Assembly (NCBI GenBank): GCA_028370155.1
Contig: CP116670.1
Coordinates: forward strand, 372,001 to 436,000
Length of the DNA: 64,000 nt
DNA from: Arthrobacter sp. OVS8
Lineage (GTDB): Bacteria > Actinomycetota > Actinomycetes > Actinomycetales > Micrococcaceae
Direction of reading: 5' to 3'
The position numbers were made by a program, and so were the translations under genes. Each line of letters starts with the position of its first letter. Position 1 is the stretch's first letter. The notes below the pieces were generated by a model that worked only from the letters and a program-made list of their open reading frames with translations, did not search any database and had not been told where the DNA came from. Below, one piece after another: positions 20,877 to 32,336 of the stretch.

Positions 20877-23800
20877 ATGGATAATGACCAGGTTGTCACG
20901 GGTAACGGAGATTCTCTCGTTGCCGAAGAAGCAGTAGCAACGGCAGAGGCGGCTGTAGCCGTCCCGCCGAAACGGCCGGTCCGGACCCGCCGCAAGGCCC
21001 TGCCTAAGAAGGAAGCCGCAGTCGAGTCCGCGCCGGACGCAGCAGTCGCCGCGCCGGACGCAGTCGCTGAGCCGGATGCAGCACCCGCCGCCGAGGCTCC
21101 CGCCCCCGAGGCCAAAGCCAAGGCCCCGGCACGCCGCACCCGGGCCCGCAAGGTCGCAGAGCCGGCCGAACCTCTCCCGGCCTTCGCTGACGACACCGCG
21201 GCGGAGCCTGTTGCCGCCGAGGCGCCGGCTGCTGAGGCACCCGTAGTTGAGGCACCCGCAGCAGAGGCCGCCGAGGCGCCCGTTGAGAAGCCGGTCCGCC
21301 GCCGCGCGAGCCGCGCCAAGGCCGCAGCCCCTGTCGCGGAAACCCCCGCCGCGGAAGCCACTGACCCTGACGTCGCTATCGCTGAGGCTCCGGCTGCCGA
21401 AACCCCGAACGTGGCTCCGGCCGCGGAAGCCGCCGCGCAGACTCCGAAAGCAGCAGCCGAAACCCCTGCCGCCGTAGCAACAGAAGCCACAGAATCGCCT
21501 GCCGAAGCGCCCTCCTCCGCCGCCTCGCTGTTCCTGGAGCCGGGAGCGGTCACCTCCATGATCTTCCAGGCACCCGACCTGAACGCCGTCGTGCGCCCGG
21601 CACCGGCCGCCGCCGCCGTCGCAGAGGCAGAGGAAGAAGAGGGCGAGGAAGGTGACGGCGAGGACGCCGGAAGCCGCCGTCGCCGTCGCAGCCGCGGACG
21701 CCGCGGACGCAGCAGCCGCGGGTCCGACGGCGAGCCCGGTGCCGACAGCGATGCGGCCGAAGGCAGCAGCGACGAAGCGGATGAAGCGGAAGAACGCTCC
21801 GAGGGGACACTCGAGGACGGCGTGACCTCGCGCCGCCGCCGTCGCCGCCGCCGCGGCGACCAGGACCTCGAACTGACCGGCGGAGAAGACAACGATCCGC
21901 CCAACACCGTGACCCGGGTCCGGGCGCCCCGTGCGGCCGCCGAGGCCCCGGTCAACAACCGCGTCACGTCCCTCAAGGGTTCCACCCGGCTGGAGGCGAA
22001 GAAGCAGCGCCGCCGCGAATCCCGCGATACCGGCCGCCGCCGCACCGTCATCACCGAGGCAGAGTTCCTCGCCCGGCGCGAATCCGTGGACCGCCAGATG
22101 ATCGTCCGCCAGCGCGACGACAGAATCCAGATCGGCGTCCTCGAGGACGGCGTCCTGGCCGAGCACTTCGTCTCGAAGACCCAGCAGGATTCCCTGATCG
22201 GCAACGTGTACCTGGGCAAGGTCCAGAACGTGCTGCCGTCGATGGAAGCCGCCTTCGTCGACATCGGACGCGGCCGCAATGCCGTGCTCTACGCCGGTGA
22301 AGTCAACTGGGAATCCGTGAACCTCGAGGGCAAGCAGCGCCGGATCGAAAACGCGCTGAAGTCCGGCGACTCCGTGCTGGTCCAGGTCACCAAGGACCCG
22401 GTCGGCCACAAGGGCGCCCGCCTCACCAGCCAGATCTCCCTGCCCGGCCGCTACCTCGTGTACGTTCCCGGCGGTTCCATGACCGGAATCTCCCGCAAGC
22501 TGCCCGACGTCGAACGCAACCGCCTCAAGCGGATCCTCAAGGACCGCCTCCCGGAAGATGCGGGCGTCATTGTCCGCACCGCCGCCGAGGGTGCGTCCGA
22601 GGAAGAGCTCACGCATGACATCAACCGCCTCCGCGCCCAGTGGGAAGGCATCGAGGGCCAGTCGACCTCGACGAAGATCCTCGCCCCCGAACTGCTCTAC
22701 GGCGAACCCGATCTGACCATCAAGGTGGTCCGTGACGTCTTCAACGAGGACTTCTCCAAGCTGATCGTCTCCGGCGAGGAAGCCTGGGACACTATCGAGG
22801 CCTACGTCACCTACGTGGCCCCCGACCTCGTGGGCCGGCTGGAAAAGTGGACCAAGGACACGGACATCTTCGCTGCCTGGCGCATCGACGAGCAGATCCA
22901 CAAGGCCCTGGACCGCAAGGTCTTCCTGCCCTCGGGCGGCTCCTCGTGATCGACCGCACCGAAGCCATGACCGTGGTGGACGTCAACACCGGCAAGTTCA
23001 CCGGCAGCGGCGGCAACCTTGAGGAAACCGTCACCAAGAACAACCTCGAAGCTGCCGAGGAAGTCGTCCGGCAGCTGCGCCTGCGCGACATCGGCGGCAT
23101 TATCGTCATCGACTTCATCGACATGGTGCTCGAGTCCAACCGCGACCTGGTGCTGCGCCGCATGGTGGAGTGCCTCGGCCGGGACCGGACCAAGCACCAG
23201 GTGGCGGAAGTGACCTCGCTGGGCCTCGTGCAGATGACGCGCAAGCGGATGGGCACCGGACTGCTGGAAGTCTTCGGCGAGCAGTGCGAAACCTGCGCCG
23301 GCCGCGGCATCGTCACCCACGACGAGCCGGTGGAACACCGCCGCGCCAACGTGGTGGCCGCCGAGCACCACGTCCCGCGGACCGAGCAGCAGCCGGCCGC
23401 GCGGACCGAACGCAAGAGCCGCCGCCGCGGCAGGGGAGGCCAGGGCACGGACGTCCCGTCCGCCCCGGCAGCCGTGCACGCCGAACCCACCGAAGCTGAA
23501 CGCCACGCCAAGGCCGAGGCAACCCGGGCCGCGCTGGCGAACATCGCGGCAGCGGCGCACGCCGCCCACCTGCACGACGACGAGGCGGGTACCGCCGCCG
23601 GGGCCCGCGAGGCAGCCGTTGAAGCCGCTGTTGAGGCAGCCGTGGACCTGGCCGCGTCCGAGGAAGCAGCAGGTCGCCCCGCCGCCGTGCTGACGTTCGG
23701 CGGCGAGCAGGTCGCCCTGCCTTTCGTGGAGCACGCGGACGAGGCCGGTTCGCCGGCGCTGACGCTGGACCTGCTGACCGAGGCCTTCGCGAACCTGGGT

Positions 23801-24190
23801 GAAACCGAGGAAGCCAAGGCCCCGGCTACACGTGAACCGGCAACGCGTGAACCGGCGACACGTGAACCGGCGGGCCGGGCCGCGTCGGCCGCTCCGGCGC
23901 GCACCGGCGGAACCGGACCGGGGCGCGCCGCCCAGGCGCCGGGTTCACAGACCGAGGCCGAAACCGGGGCAGGCACCTCCCGTGCCCGCCGCGGCCGCCG
24001 CAACCGGAGCGCCAGCCGCGCCCAGGGTGCAGCGAATGAGACCTCGGTGGAACAGCGCCAGGAATCCCCGCACGCCGCAGCCGTTTCGGTGCACGAGGCC
24101 AAGGTCCCGGCCGCAACGACTCCGGCGGCCAAACCGGCCGCCAGCGAACCGATCATCCTCGGTGTCGGCGTTCCGGCCTCGGAGCTCTAG
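20877..24190 (+). CDS. rne: Ribonuclease E/G
   Basis: Endoribonuclease central to mRNA decay and rRNA processing. After repair it has about 1104 residues: a long Ala/Pro/Glu-rich disordered N-terminal extension with Arg-rich clusters (residues 1-430), an S1 RNA-binding domain near residue 440 (IGNVYLGKV), the catalytic DNase-I-like domain with DVNTGKF (about residue 700) and IDFIDM (about residue 743) carrying the Mg-binding Asp residues, and the zinc-link CETCAGRG (about residue 805). A second disordered Ala/Glu-rich tail follows. One C is missing at 22942-22943 (expected GGSLVIDRTEAM). ATG 20877 follows AGGAG. The N-terminal extension is typical of actinobacterial RNase E. Confidence 0.95.
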
Positions 24191-24310
24191 GAATCGGGCT
24201 CTAGCCCCGGAACACTGCAGCAAGGCCGCGGGTGCGGTCCGGCCGGCGTAGCAATACGCCCGGTTCGGGCCGTGCCCGCGACTTCGTTAAGGCATGCCGC
24301 TAGGCTGGAT

Positions 24311-24397
24311 CCCTGACACGGGGTGCCGCGCATCGAGCCGGCTGAGATCCAGACCCGTTGAACCTGTCCGGCTAGCACCGGCGAAGGGATGTCTCTC
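24311..24397 (+). promoter_or_regulatory. TPP riboswitch (THI element) of thiD-tenA
   Basis: Thiamine pyrophosphate aptamer. Conserved parts are ACACGGGGTGC (24316-24326), GGCTGAGATCC (24340-24350), ACCCGTTGAACCTG (24353-24366) and the closing CACCGGCGAAGGGATG (24376-24391). The last stretch also contains the ribosome-binding sequence AAGGGA, so ligand binding should block translation initiation directly. Confidence 0.95.
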
Positions 24398-26035
24398 TTG
24401 ACCACCGCCTCATCGTTTCTTCCGCCTGTCCCTGCCCTGTCAGCGCCCCGGATCCCGCGGGTGCTGGCCATCGCCGGCTCCGACCCTCCGGCGGCGCGGG
24501 GATCCAGGCCGACCTCAAGAGCATCGCCGCACACGGCGGCTACGGCATGGCGGCCATCACCGCCCTGACCGCCCAGAACACCCGCGGCGTCAGCGCCGTC
24601 CACGTCCCGCCGGCGGCCTTTCTCACCGCCCAGCTGGAAGCCCTCGGCCAGGACATCACCATCGACGCCGTCAAAATCGGGATGCTGGGGGACGCGTCCG
24701 TCATTGACGCGGTCCGCAGCTGGCTGGAGGAGACCCGCCCCGGCGTCGTGGTCCTGGATCCCGTGATGGTGGCGACCAGCGGCGACCGGCTGCTGCAGGA
24801 GGCGGATGAGGCGGCGCTGCATGCGCTGCTGCCGTTCGCGGACCTGATCACGCCCAACCTCGCCGAACTCGCGGTTCTGCTCGGGGAACCCGCCGCTGTG
24901 GACTGGGCCGCGGCGCTGGGGCAGGGCAAGCGGCTCGCCGCCCGGACCGGCACGACGGTCCTCGTGAAGGGCGGCCACCTCGACGGCGACAACGGCAGCC
25001 CGGGCGAGGGTGCCCCGATGCGCTGGTCAACACCGTCGGGCTCCTGGCGCAGGACGTCATCGTGGTGCCGGGGAGCGGGTGCACACCCGGAACAGCCACG
25101 GCACCGGGTGCTCGCTGTCCTCGGCGATCGCCACCGTGCAGGCCAGACATACCGTTCAAGCGATAAATACCGCCCAACCCGGGAGTACAGGGCAGGCGAG
25201 CAACACAGTACAGGCAGGGCCCGGGGACTGGGAGGCCGCACTCCGCGAGGTCAAGCCCTGGCTGCGGGAGGCGCTGCGTGCCTCGGAGGCGCTCGACGTC
25301 GGAACCGGCAACGGCCCGGTCCATCACTTCCACCACGTCCAGCAGCACACCCAGGACCATGGCACCATCGCGAGCGGACCGGCCGAGGGTGAGTTCGCCG
25401 TCGCCCTCCGGGAAGCCGCCGCCGCTGACCTTGAGGCGATTTACGGCCTGGACTTCATCAAGGCCCTCGCGGACGGGTCCCTGCCGGAGAAGGAATTCGC
25501 CTATTACCTCGCCCAGGACGCCCTCTACCTCAACGGCTATTCCCGTGTGCTGGCCCGCGCCGCCGCCATCGCTCCCACCGAGGCCGAGCAGCTCTTCTGG
25601 GCCCGCTCCGCGCAGAACTGCCTCGAAGTGGAATCGGAGCTGCACCGGACCTGGCTGAGCACCCGCCCGGCCGAGGTGACTACCGGGCCCGTCACCAAGT
25701 CGTACGTCGATCACCTGCTGGCCGCCTCGGTCTCCGGCAGTTACGGGGTGCTGGTGGCCGCCGTGCTGCCGTGCTTCTGGCTCTATGCCGAGGTCGGGGA
25801 GTCGCTTCACGCGCAGTTCCTCGCCGCGGGAGCCCCGGAGGCGCATCCCTACGCCGTGTGGCTGGCCACCTACGCGGACCAGGACTTCGCCGCCGCCACC
25901 CGGCAGGCCATCGCGTACACCGACGCCGCGGCGCGGGCCGCCTCGGCGGGCGAACGGGACGCCATGACCCTGGCTTTCCGGCAGTCCGCCCGCTACGAGG
26001 TCGACTTCTTCGACGCGCCGCGGCTGCACGCCTGA
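24398..26035 (+). CDS. thiD: ThiD-TenA fusion: hydroxymethylpyrimidine (phosphate) kinase with thiaminase II/TenA domain
   Basis: Bifunctional thiamine-pathway protein. The kinase half begins AIAGSDPSGGAGIQAD and carries the GTGCSLSSA anion-hole loop; the TenA half (from about residue 330) has the catalytic Cys in LPCFWLYAEVG. TTG 24398 lies 8 nt after AAGGGA; ATG 24389 is inside the riboswitch and lacks a site. Single-base losses are at 24484-24486, 25017 and 25070-25073. Repair gives 546 residues. Directly after GTGCSLSSAIATVQA the kinase carries about 30 extra Thr/Gln/Ala/Asn-rich residues (near 25150-25225) that resemble a repeat expansion. The gene is under the TPP riboswitch. Confidence 0.93.
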
Positions 26036-26386
26036 CCCCGGCGGCCGGGGAGCCTGTACGATAGGTGGGCACGGTTCCGGAAGTCGTTGCGGCAGGCTCT
26101 GTCCATACAGAGTGGCGCCTATCACGTACCTCACTCCGGAACCAGCCTCATTTGCGGCCGAAGGCAAAATTAGCGTAGTCTAGACCTTCGGTGCTTACGC
26201 CAACACTTGGGTTATGACCTTGAGGACTCTCCGCTCGATTTCGGGTGCGATTGTCCACGGGATAGCTCATGGGTTCCCCTGGGGAATCCACCGGCGTAGA
26301 GGCACAGCGTGAGCCGGACCAAACACATTGGACCCAGGTTCCGCACGCAAATCTAGTAATAAACGTCGAGAGAAGTGAGTTCCCCA
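26036..26386 (+). promoter_or_regulatory. rplU leader region with two inverted repeats
   Basis: About 350 bp without a gene. GGTTCCGGA (26073-26081) can pair with TCCGGAACC (26135-26143), and CCGAAGG (26158-26164) with CCTTCGG (26185-26191). Their position before rplU-rpmA suggests a structured 5' leader that could bind a ribosomal protein, but I cannot assign it to a known family. Confidence 0.45.
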
Positions 26387-26695
26387 GTGGTGTACGCGAT
26401 TGTCCGCGCAGGCGGCCGCCAAGAGAAGGTTTCCGTTGGAGACTTCGTTACCCTGAACCGCGTCCCCGGTGGAGCCGGCAGCACCTTTGAGTTGCCCGCA
26501 CTGCTCCTGGTAGACGGTGACAAGGTCACGTCTGCAGCTTCGGACCTGGCCAAGGTAAAGGTTACGGCTGAGATCCTTGAGGACCTTCGTGGTCCCAAGA
26601 TCGTCATCCAGAAGTTCAAGAACAAGACCGGCTACAAGAAGCGCCAGGGTCACCGTCAGGAATTGACCAAGGTCAAGATCACCGGTATCAAGTAA
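26387..26695 (+). CDS. rplU: 50S ribosomal protein L21
   Basis: Large-subunit ribosomal protein that binds 23S rRNA. The sequence [14 protein letters not shown] at the N-terminus and [12 protein letters not shown] near the C-terminus are hallmarks of L21. I place the start at GTG 26387, giving [10 protein letters not shown], with AAGTGAG seven bases upstream; a GTG at 26375 would add four residues not usual in the family. 102 residues, intact. rpmA follows after 61 bp. Confidence 0.96.
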   Translation: MVYAIVRAGGRQEKVSVGDFVTLNRVPGGAGSTFELPALLLVDGDKVTSAASDLAKVKVTAEILEDLRGPKIVIQKFKNKTGYKKRQGHRQELTKVKITGIK

Positions 26696-26756
26696 CTAAT
26701 CGTTACTGTTCAGGTTTTCAGCAGATTCCCCAGAATTTTAAGGCAGGCATTTCCAA

Positions 26757-27020
26757 ATGGCACATAAAAAAGGCGCGAGCTCCACTCGCAACGGTCGTGA
26801 CTCGAACGCCCAGTACCTCGGCGTCAAGCGCTTCGGCGGCCAGGTAGTTTCCGCAGGCGAGATCATCGTCCGCCAGCGTGGCACCCACTTCCACCCGGGC
26901 GCCGGCGTAGGCCGTGGCGGCGACGACACCCTGTTCGCTCTGACCCCCGGCGCTGTCGAGTTCGGCACCCGCCGCGGTCGTCGCGTTGTGAACATTGTGG
27001 CTGCTGCAGCTGCAGAGTAA
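26757..27020 (+). CDS. rpmA: 50S ribosomal protein L27
   Basis: Large-subunit protein near the peptidyl transferase centre. [16 protein letters not shown] is the conserved N-terminus, followed by [11 protein letters not shown] and [10 protein letters not shown]. 87 residues, intact. The start ATG follows AAGGCAGG. Together with rplU upstream and obg downstream it forms the conserved rplU-rpmA-obg order. A hairpin at 27036-27074 separates it from obg. Confidence 0.97.
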   Translation: MAHKKGASSTRNGRDSNAQYLGVKRFGGQVVSAGEIIVRQRGTHFHPGAGVGRGGDDTLFALTPGAVEFGTRRGRRVVNIVAAAAAE

Positions 27021-27035
27021 CAACAAGTCTTAAAT

Positions 27036-27074
27036 CGGTGGGGCGGGCCATTAGGTCCGCTCCACCGGTGTTTT
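27036..27074 (+). terminator. Terminator of rplU-rpmA
   Basis: 11-bp stem CGGTGGGGCGG/CCGCTCCACCG (one G-T pair) with a 10-nt loop, then GTGTTTT, 15 nt after the rpmA stop. Confidence 0.75.
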
Positions 27075-27136
27075 AACCGCATTACAATCATCTTGGGCGT
27101 CTTCGGACCCCGAGGAACAGCACTGAGGAGATCCAC

Positions 27137-28726
27137 GTGGCTAGCTTTGTAGACCGGGTAGTACTGCACGTATCCGGCGGTACCGGCGGCCACGGTTGTG
27201 TCTCCGTCCACCGCGAGAAGTTCAAGCCGCTCGGCGGCCCTGACGGCGGCAACGGCGGCAACGGCGGCGACGTCATCCTGCGCGTGGACCCCCAGACCAC
27301 CACCCTGCTTGACTACCACCACGCCCCGCACCGCCACGCCACCAACGGCGGCCCCGGAATGGGCGACTGGCGCGCCGGCAAACACGGCGAAACCCTGATT
27401 CTTCCGGTCCCGATTGGCACCGTGGTCAAGTCCAAGTCCGGCGACGTCCTCGCGGACCTCGTGAGCGAAGGCGCGGAATACGTTGCCGCTGCCGGCGGCA
27501 TCGGCGGCCTCGGCAACGCCTCGCTGTCCTCGCAGAAGCGCCGCGCCCCCGGCTTCGCGCTGCTCGGCATCGAAGGCGAATCCAGTGATGTTGTCCTGGA
27601 ACTCAAGTCCATCGCCGACATCGCCCTGGTGGGCTTCCCGTCCGCCGGCAAGTCCAGCCTGATCGCCGCCATGTCCGCCGCGCGGCCCAAGATCGCTGAC
27701 TACCCGTTCACCACCCTGATCCCGAACCTGGGCGTCGTCCAGGCCGGCGATGTGCGCTTCACCATCGCCGACGTCCCGGGCCTCATCGAGGGCGCCAGCG
27801 AAGGCAAGGGCCTCGGCCACCACTTCCTGCGCCACGTCGAGCGCTGCGCCGCCCTGGTGCACGTCCTTGACTGCGGCACGCTCGAATCGGACCGCGATCC
27901 GCTCTCCGACCTCGCCGTCATCGAGGCCGAGCTGGAGAAGTACGCCGTGGACATGAGCTATGCGGGCTCCGATGGCGAAGTCGTTCCCCTGAACCACCGC
28001 CCCCGACTGGTCGCCCTCAACAAGGTGGACCTGCCGGACGGCAAGGACATGGCCGAATTCGTCCGCCCCGAGCTCGAATCCCGCGGCTACAGGGTCTTCG
28101 AAATCTCGGCGACCAGCCACGAAGGCCTCCGCCAGCTCGGCTTTGCCATGGCCGAAATCGTGCAGGCCGCCCGCGACGCCGTGGCCGCAGCCCCTCCGAA
28201 GGTGCAGGCCCCGGTCCTCAAACCCCGTGCCGTCAACGAATCCGGCTTCAAGATCCGCCGCGAAGAGAAGAACCTGGAGCCGCTGTTCCGCGTCCTGGGA
28301 GACAAGCCCGTGCGCTGGGTCAAGCAGACCGACTTCACCAACGAGGAAGCCATCGGCTACCTCGCCGACCGCCTGGCCAAGCTGGGCGTCGAAAACGAAC
28401 TCTTCAAGCAGGGCGCCAAGCCCGGCGACATGGTGGTCATCGGCGAGGACGACGGCGTCGTCTTCGACTGGGAGCCCACCATGATGGCCGGCGCCGAACT
28501 GCTGGCCGCGCCGCGCGGCACCGACGTGCGCTTCGCCGACATCGGCGACCGCCCCACCCGCGGGCAGAAGCGCGACGAGCAGATCGAACGCCGCGAGGCC
28601 AAGGCCGCCGCCCGCGCCGAGCTCGAAGCCGAGCGCAAGGCCGGCATCTGGACCGAATCCGTCAGCGGACGCCGGGCCGCCAAGCCGCTCAAGGAGAGTG
28701 GACTGGGCGCAACCGATGACGAGTAA
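27137..28726 (+). CDS. obg: Obg family ribosome-assembly GTPase
   Basis: Ribosome-associated GTPase (also CgtA). The Gly-rich Obg domain fills residues 1-158. The GTPase domain has G1 GFPSAGKSS (about residue 166), the switch region [10 protein letters not shown]3 DVPGLIEGA and G4 NKVD (about residue 294). A C-terminal OCT/DUF1967 domain covers about 350-430, followed by a charged tail. 529 residues, intact, in contrast to most long genes here. GTG 27137 follows GAGGAGATCC. Its 3' end overlaps the start of proB. Confidence 0.96.
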   Translation: MASFVDRVVLHVSGGTGGHGCVSVHREKFKPLGGPDGGNGGNGGDVILRVDPQTTTLLDYHHAPHRHATNGGPGMGDWRAGKHGETLILPVPIGTVVKSKSGDVLADLVSEGAEYVAAAGGIGGLGNASLSSQKRRAPGFALLGIEGESSDVVLELKSIADIALVGFPSAGKSSLIAAMSAARPKIADYPFTTLIPNLGVVQAGDVRFTIADVPGLIEGASEGKGLGHHFLRHVERCAALVHVLDCGTLESDRDPLSDLAVIEAELEKYAVDMSYAGSDGEVVPLNHRPRLVALNKVDLPDGKDMAEFVRPELESRGYRVFEISATSHEGLRQLGFAMAEIVQAARDAVAAAPPKVQAPVLKPRAVNESGFKIRREEKNLEPLFRVLGDKPVRWVKQTDFTNEEAIGYLADRLAKLGVENELFKQGAKPGDMVVIGEDDGVVFDWEPTMMAGAELLAAPRGTDVRFADIGDRPTRGQKRDEQIERREAKAAARAELEAERKAGIWTESVSGRRAAKPLKESGLGATDDE

Positions 28727-29891
28727 AGCCGTCACTGACCGCGCCGGGGCGGTCACCCCGCGCCCGGCGTCGGACGCCACCGCGCCGGACCGCTCCGTGC
28801 TGTCCGGGGCGCGCCGGATCGTGGTCAAGGTCGGATCCTCCTCGCTGACGTCCATCAGGGGCGGCATTTCGGAGGAGGCCCTGACCGAGCTCGCCGACGC
28901 CCTGGCACACAAACGCAACGCCGGCACGGAGATCATCCTGGTGTCCTCCGGCGCGATCGCCGCCGGACTGGCCCCGCTCGGGCTCGCGAAGCGCCCCGCG
29001 ACCTCGCCACCCAGCAGGCCGCCGCGAGTGTGGGCCAAGGCCTGCTGATGGCCCGCTACACGCACGCTTTCGGGGCCCACGGGGTCACCGTCAGCCAGGT
29101 GCTGCTCACCGCCGAAGACTTCATGCGCCGCAGCCAGCACACCAACGCCCTGCGCGCCCTCGACCGGCTGCTCAACCTCGGCGTGGTGCCGGTGGTCAAC
29201 GAAAACGACACCGTCGCCACGCACGAGATCAGGTTCGGCGACAACGACCGGCTCGCGGCCCTCGTGGCCCACCTGGTCCGCGCCGACGCACTCGTGCTGC
29301 TCTCCGACGTCGACTCCTCTACGACGGCCCGCCGGCGCACGGTGCACAGCGGATCCCGCACGTGACGGGTCCGCAGGACCTCGACGGCGTGACCATCGGG
29401 CGCACCGGCAAAGCCGGGACCGGCACCGGGGAATGGTCACCAAGGTCGAGGCGGCCACCATCGCCGCCGGTTCGGGCATCCCCGCCCTGGTCACATCCAC
29501 CGGCAACGCCGCCGCCGCGCTGGCGGGCAAGGACGTGGGAACCTGGTTCTCCGTCAACGGCTCCCGCAAACCCGTCCGCTTGCTTTGGCTGGCGCACCTC
29601 GCGTCCGTGGAAGGCACCCTGGTGCTCGACGACGGCGCCGTCAGGGCCGTGCGTGACCGCCGCACCTCGCTGCTGCCGGCCGGTATTTCCGCCGTGCACG
29701 GCCACTTCGAGGCCGGCGACGCCGTCGAGATGGTCTCGCCCGACGGCACGGTGATCGCCCGGGGCCTGGTGAACTACGGCGCCGCCGAACTCCCGCAGAT
29801 GCTGGGACGCTCCACGAAGGAACTCGGCAGCAGCCTCGGCCGCGGATATGACCGGGTTGTTGTTCATGTTGACGATCTGGTGCTGGTCTAA
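28716..29891 (+). CDS. proB: Glutamate 5-kinase
   Basis: First enzyme of proline synthesis, phosphorylating glutamate. The amino-acid-kinase domain has [10 protein letters not shown] near the N-terminus, VSSGAIAAG, and [11 protein letters not shown]-terminal PUA domain follows (from about residue 300). ATG 28716 overlaps the obg stop by 11 nt; the strong AAGGAG at 28691 is poorly spaced for any start, so the exact start is uncertain. Three single-base losses are at 28994-28997, 29316-29317 and 29428-29431. Repair gives 392 residues. Coupled to obg and followed by proA after 26 bp. Confidence 0.93.
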
Positions 29892-29917
29892 GCCTCCTGC
29901 TCGCCTAAACTGGAACC

Positions 29918-31311
29918 ATGACTGAGGCCCTTACCCCCGCTCTGCCGTGCTTGCCGAGAAGCTGTTCGCCGAAGGTCTGCTCCCCGCGGACGGACCGGCG
30001 GAAGACAGCACGGAGCCCGGCCCCGCAACGTCTGCGGACGTTCCCGGCGCAAACGACGTCGAGGCGGGCGTCCACGCCATCGCCGACCGCTCGCGCCACG
30101 CCGCCCGCAGGATGGCCCGTGCCAACCGGGCCTGGAAGGACCGCGGACTCCGCGCCATCGCCGCCGCGCTGCTGGAGCGGAAGTCCGGAATCCTCGCCGC
30201 CAACGCCAAGGACGTCGCGGCCGGCAAAGCCAACGGCACGTCCGCGGCGATGCTGGACCGTCTCACCCTCACGGACGCCCGCATCCAGGGCCTCGCCGCA
30301 GCGCTGGAAAACCTCGCCAACCTGCCGGATCCGGTGGGCAACGTGGTCCGTGGCCAGACCCTGCCCAACGGGCTGCGGCTGCGCCAGGTCAACGTGCCCA
30401 TGGGCGTCGTTGCCGCCATTTACGAGGCGCGGCCCAACGTCACCGTGGATATCGCCGGGCTGGGCCTCAAGAGCGGCAACACCGTCATCCTGCGCGGCGG
30501 AACCGCCGCCGCCGCCACCAACGCAGCCCTGGTTACGGTGCTCCGGGACGCCCTTGAGTCGGTGGGCCTTCCCGCCGACGCCGTGCAGAGTGTCGACCAG
30601 TACGGCCGCGAAGGCGCCAACGTCCTGATGCGTGCCCGCGGACGGGTGGACGTCCTGATTCCCCGCGGCGGCCGCGAACTGATCCAGTCTGTCGTGACCA
30701 ACGCCAAGGTTCCCGTGATCGAGACCGGCGAAGGCAACGTGCACATCTTCCTGGATGCCTCCGCGAACGAGGAAATGGCCGTGGAGATCCTGCTGAACGC
30801 CAAGACCCAGCGGCCCAGTGTCTGCAACACCGTGGAAACCCTGCTGGTCCACTCCGCCTCCACCGTGCTGCCGGCCGTCGCCGCCGCCCTGCGCGCCAAG
30901 GGCGTCACGCTTCACACCGACGAACGGATCCGTGCCGCGCTGCCGGGGTCAATCGATTCCGTCCCCGCCACCGATGAGGACTGGGCCACCGAATACATGG
31001 ACCTGGACCTCGCCGTGGCGATGGTGGACAGCCTGGATGAGGCCGTCAAACACATCCGCACGTGGTCCACCGGCCACACCGAAGCGATCCTCACCAATGA
31101 CCTTGGCAACGCCGAGCGCTTCATCGCCGAGGTTGATTCCGCCGCCGTGATCGTGAACGCCTCCACCCGGTTCACCGACGGTGGCGAACTGGGACTGGGC
31201 GCCGAGGTGGGCATTTCCACCCAGAAGCTGCACGCCCGCGGCCCGATGGGGCTGACGGAACTGACCACCACGAAGTGGATCGTCCAGGGCGAGGGCCAGA
31301 TCAGGGCCTAG
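29918..31311 (+). CDS. proA: Gamma-glutamyl phosphate reductase
   Basis: Second enzyme of proline synthesis, an NADPH-dependent reductase of the aldehyde-dehydrogenase fold. The catalytic Cys lies in [10 protein letters not shown] (about residue 302). The nucleotide-binding EARPNVTVD and [10 protein letters not shown] segments are intact. One C is missing just after the start, at about 29940 (expected [12 protein letters not shown]), and repair gives 464 residues, about 40 longer than usual because of an acidic Ala/Pro-rich insert near residues 20-45 ([17 protein letters not shown]). ATG 29918 follows proB by 26 bp. Confidence 0.94.
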
Positions 31312-31390
31312 CAACGCTGTAACATGGAACAGAAGTCCGGAACGGCGGGGTACCCGCCGCCGTCAAATCTTAAACTCACTAGGGGAGAAC

Positions 31391-31630
31391 ATGCTGTCGC
31401 AGCAGATCGCCACAATCGTCGCCGCCGCCGGCGAATCAGGTCACGAGGAACTGGCGCCGCTTATTGCACCGCCGTTTGTCATCGGCGGCATCATGTTTGC
31501 GGTCCTGATGATCATGCTGTTCGTCACGCTGTCCTACTCCAACCTGGGCAGGCGCCACGAAGTTGTCGAGGAGCACGCGGATCCGCACCGCCAGCACCCG
31601 AACAAGCACGATCACGGCCAAGGGCACTAA
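31391..31630 (+). CDS. Small single-pass membrane protein
   Basis: 79-residue protein. One hydrophobic helix spans about residues 25-48 (rich in Ile, Met and Val), followed by a His/Asp/Lys-rich cytosolic or external tail with [18 protein letters not shown]. The start ATG follows AGGGGAG. It sits between proA and nadD, and ends 13 bp before nadD. The His-rich tail could bind metal, but no family was recognised and no function is claimed. Small proteins at this position are, as I recall, common in Arthrobacter-type genomes. Confidence 0.75.
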   Translation: MLSQQIATIVAAAGESGHEELAPLIAPPFVIGGIMFAVLMIMLFVTLSYSNLGRRHEVVEEHADPHRQHPNKHDHGQGH

Positions 31631-31643
31631 TATTTCCGCCACC

Positions 31644-32306
31644 GTGAAGCAGCGCGGCGCCAAGCGCCGCCTGCGTCTGGGTGTGATGGGTGGCACCTTT
31701 GATCCCATCCACCACGGCCACCTTGTCGCGGCCAGCGAGGTCGCGGCCAAGTTCGACTTGGACGAAGTGGTGTTCGTGCCGACCGGGCAGCCATGGCAGA
31801 AGATGAGCAAAAAGGTCAGCGAGGCCGAGCACCGCTACCTCATGACCGTGATCGCCACGGCCTCGAACCCCCGCTTCACCGTCAGCAGGGTTGACGTGGA
31901 CCGGCCGGGACCGACCTACACGATCGATACCCTCCGGGACCTGCACACGCTGCGCCCCGATGCGGACCTGTTCTTCATCACCGGAGCCGACGCCCTGGCC
32001 CAGATTCTGTCGTGGAAGGACATCGACGAACTGTGGTCACTCGCGCACTTCGTCGGCGTCACCCGCCCCGGCCACGTATTGGACGGGATGGGCCGCAAGG
32101 ACGTCAGCCTCCTCGAGGTTCCCGCCATGGCGATCTCCTCGACCGACTGCCGCACCAGGGTGGCGGCGGGCAACCCCGTCTGGTACCTCGTGCCGGACGG
32201 TGTGGTCCAGTACATCGCCAAGTACGGACTGTACGGGGAGACCCGGAGACCGGAGACACCTCCGCCGGCAATGGCGCCGCACGCTATGACCGAAGCACCG
32301 AGATAG
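31644..32306 (+). CDS. nadD: Nicotinate-nucleotide adenylyltransferase
   Basis: NAD biosynthesis enzyme that adenylates nicotinate mononucleotide. The nucleotidyl-transferase fingerprints are [12 protein letters not shown] (HxGH-type) near residue 16 and ISSTDCR (SxTxxR-type) near residue 166. GTG 31644 gives 220 residues; no strong ribosome-binding site is visible, and the ATG at 31686 would cut into the first beta strand, so 31644 is preferred. Intact. The C-terminal 20 residues are Pro/Arg-rich. nadD, the disordered protein and rsfS form a compact run. Confidence 0.93.
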   Translation: MKQRGAKRRLRLGVMGGTFDPIHHGHLVAASEVAAKFDLDEVVFVPTGQPWQKMSKKVSEAEHRYLMTVIATASNPRFTVSRVDVDRPGPTYTIDTLRDLHTLRPDADLFFITGADALAQILSWKDIDELWSLAHFVGVTRPGHVLDGMGRKDVSLLEVPAMAISSTDCRTRVAAGNPVWYLVPDGVVQYIAKYGLYGETRRPETPPPAMAPHAMTEAPR

Positions 32307-32336
32307 CCCAACCCGCCAGCACCGAATGAGTTTGCA

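Noticed and set aside
20853..22901. Long minus-strand open frame over rne
   Set aside because: Shadow of the repetitive Ala/Glu-coding 5' part of rne; Gly/Arg-rich junk sequence.
24389..24391. ATG at 24389 as the thiD start
   Set aside because: It lies inside the riboswitch closing strand with no ribosome-binding sequence at correct distance; TTG 24398 fits better.
26738..29749. Very long open frame (about 1000 codons) on the minus strand
   Set aside because: It is antisense to intact rpmA, obg and proB; the open frame arises from high third-position GC. The encoded protein is low-complexity with no domain.
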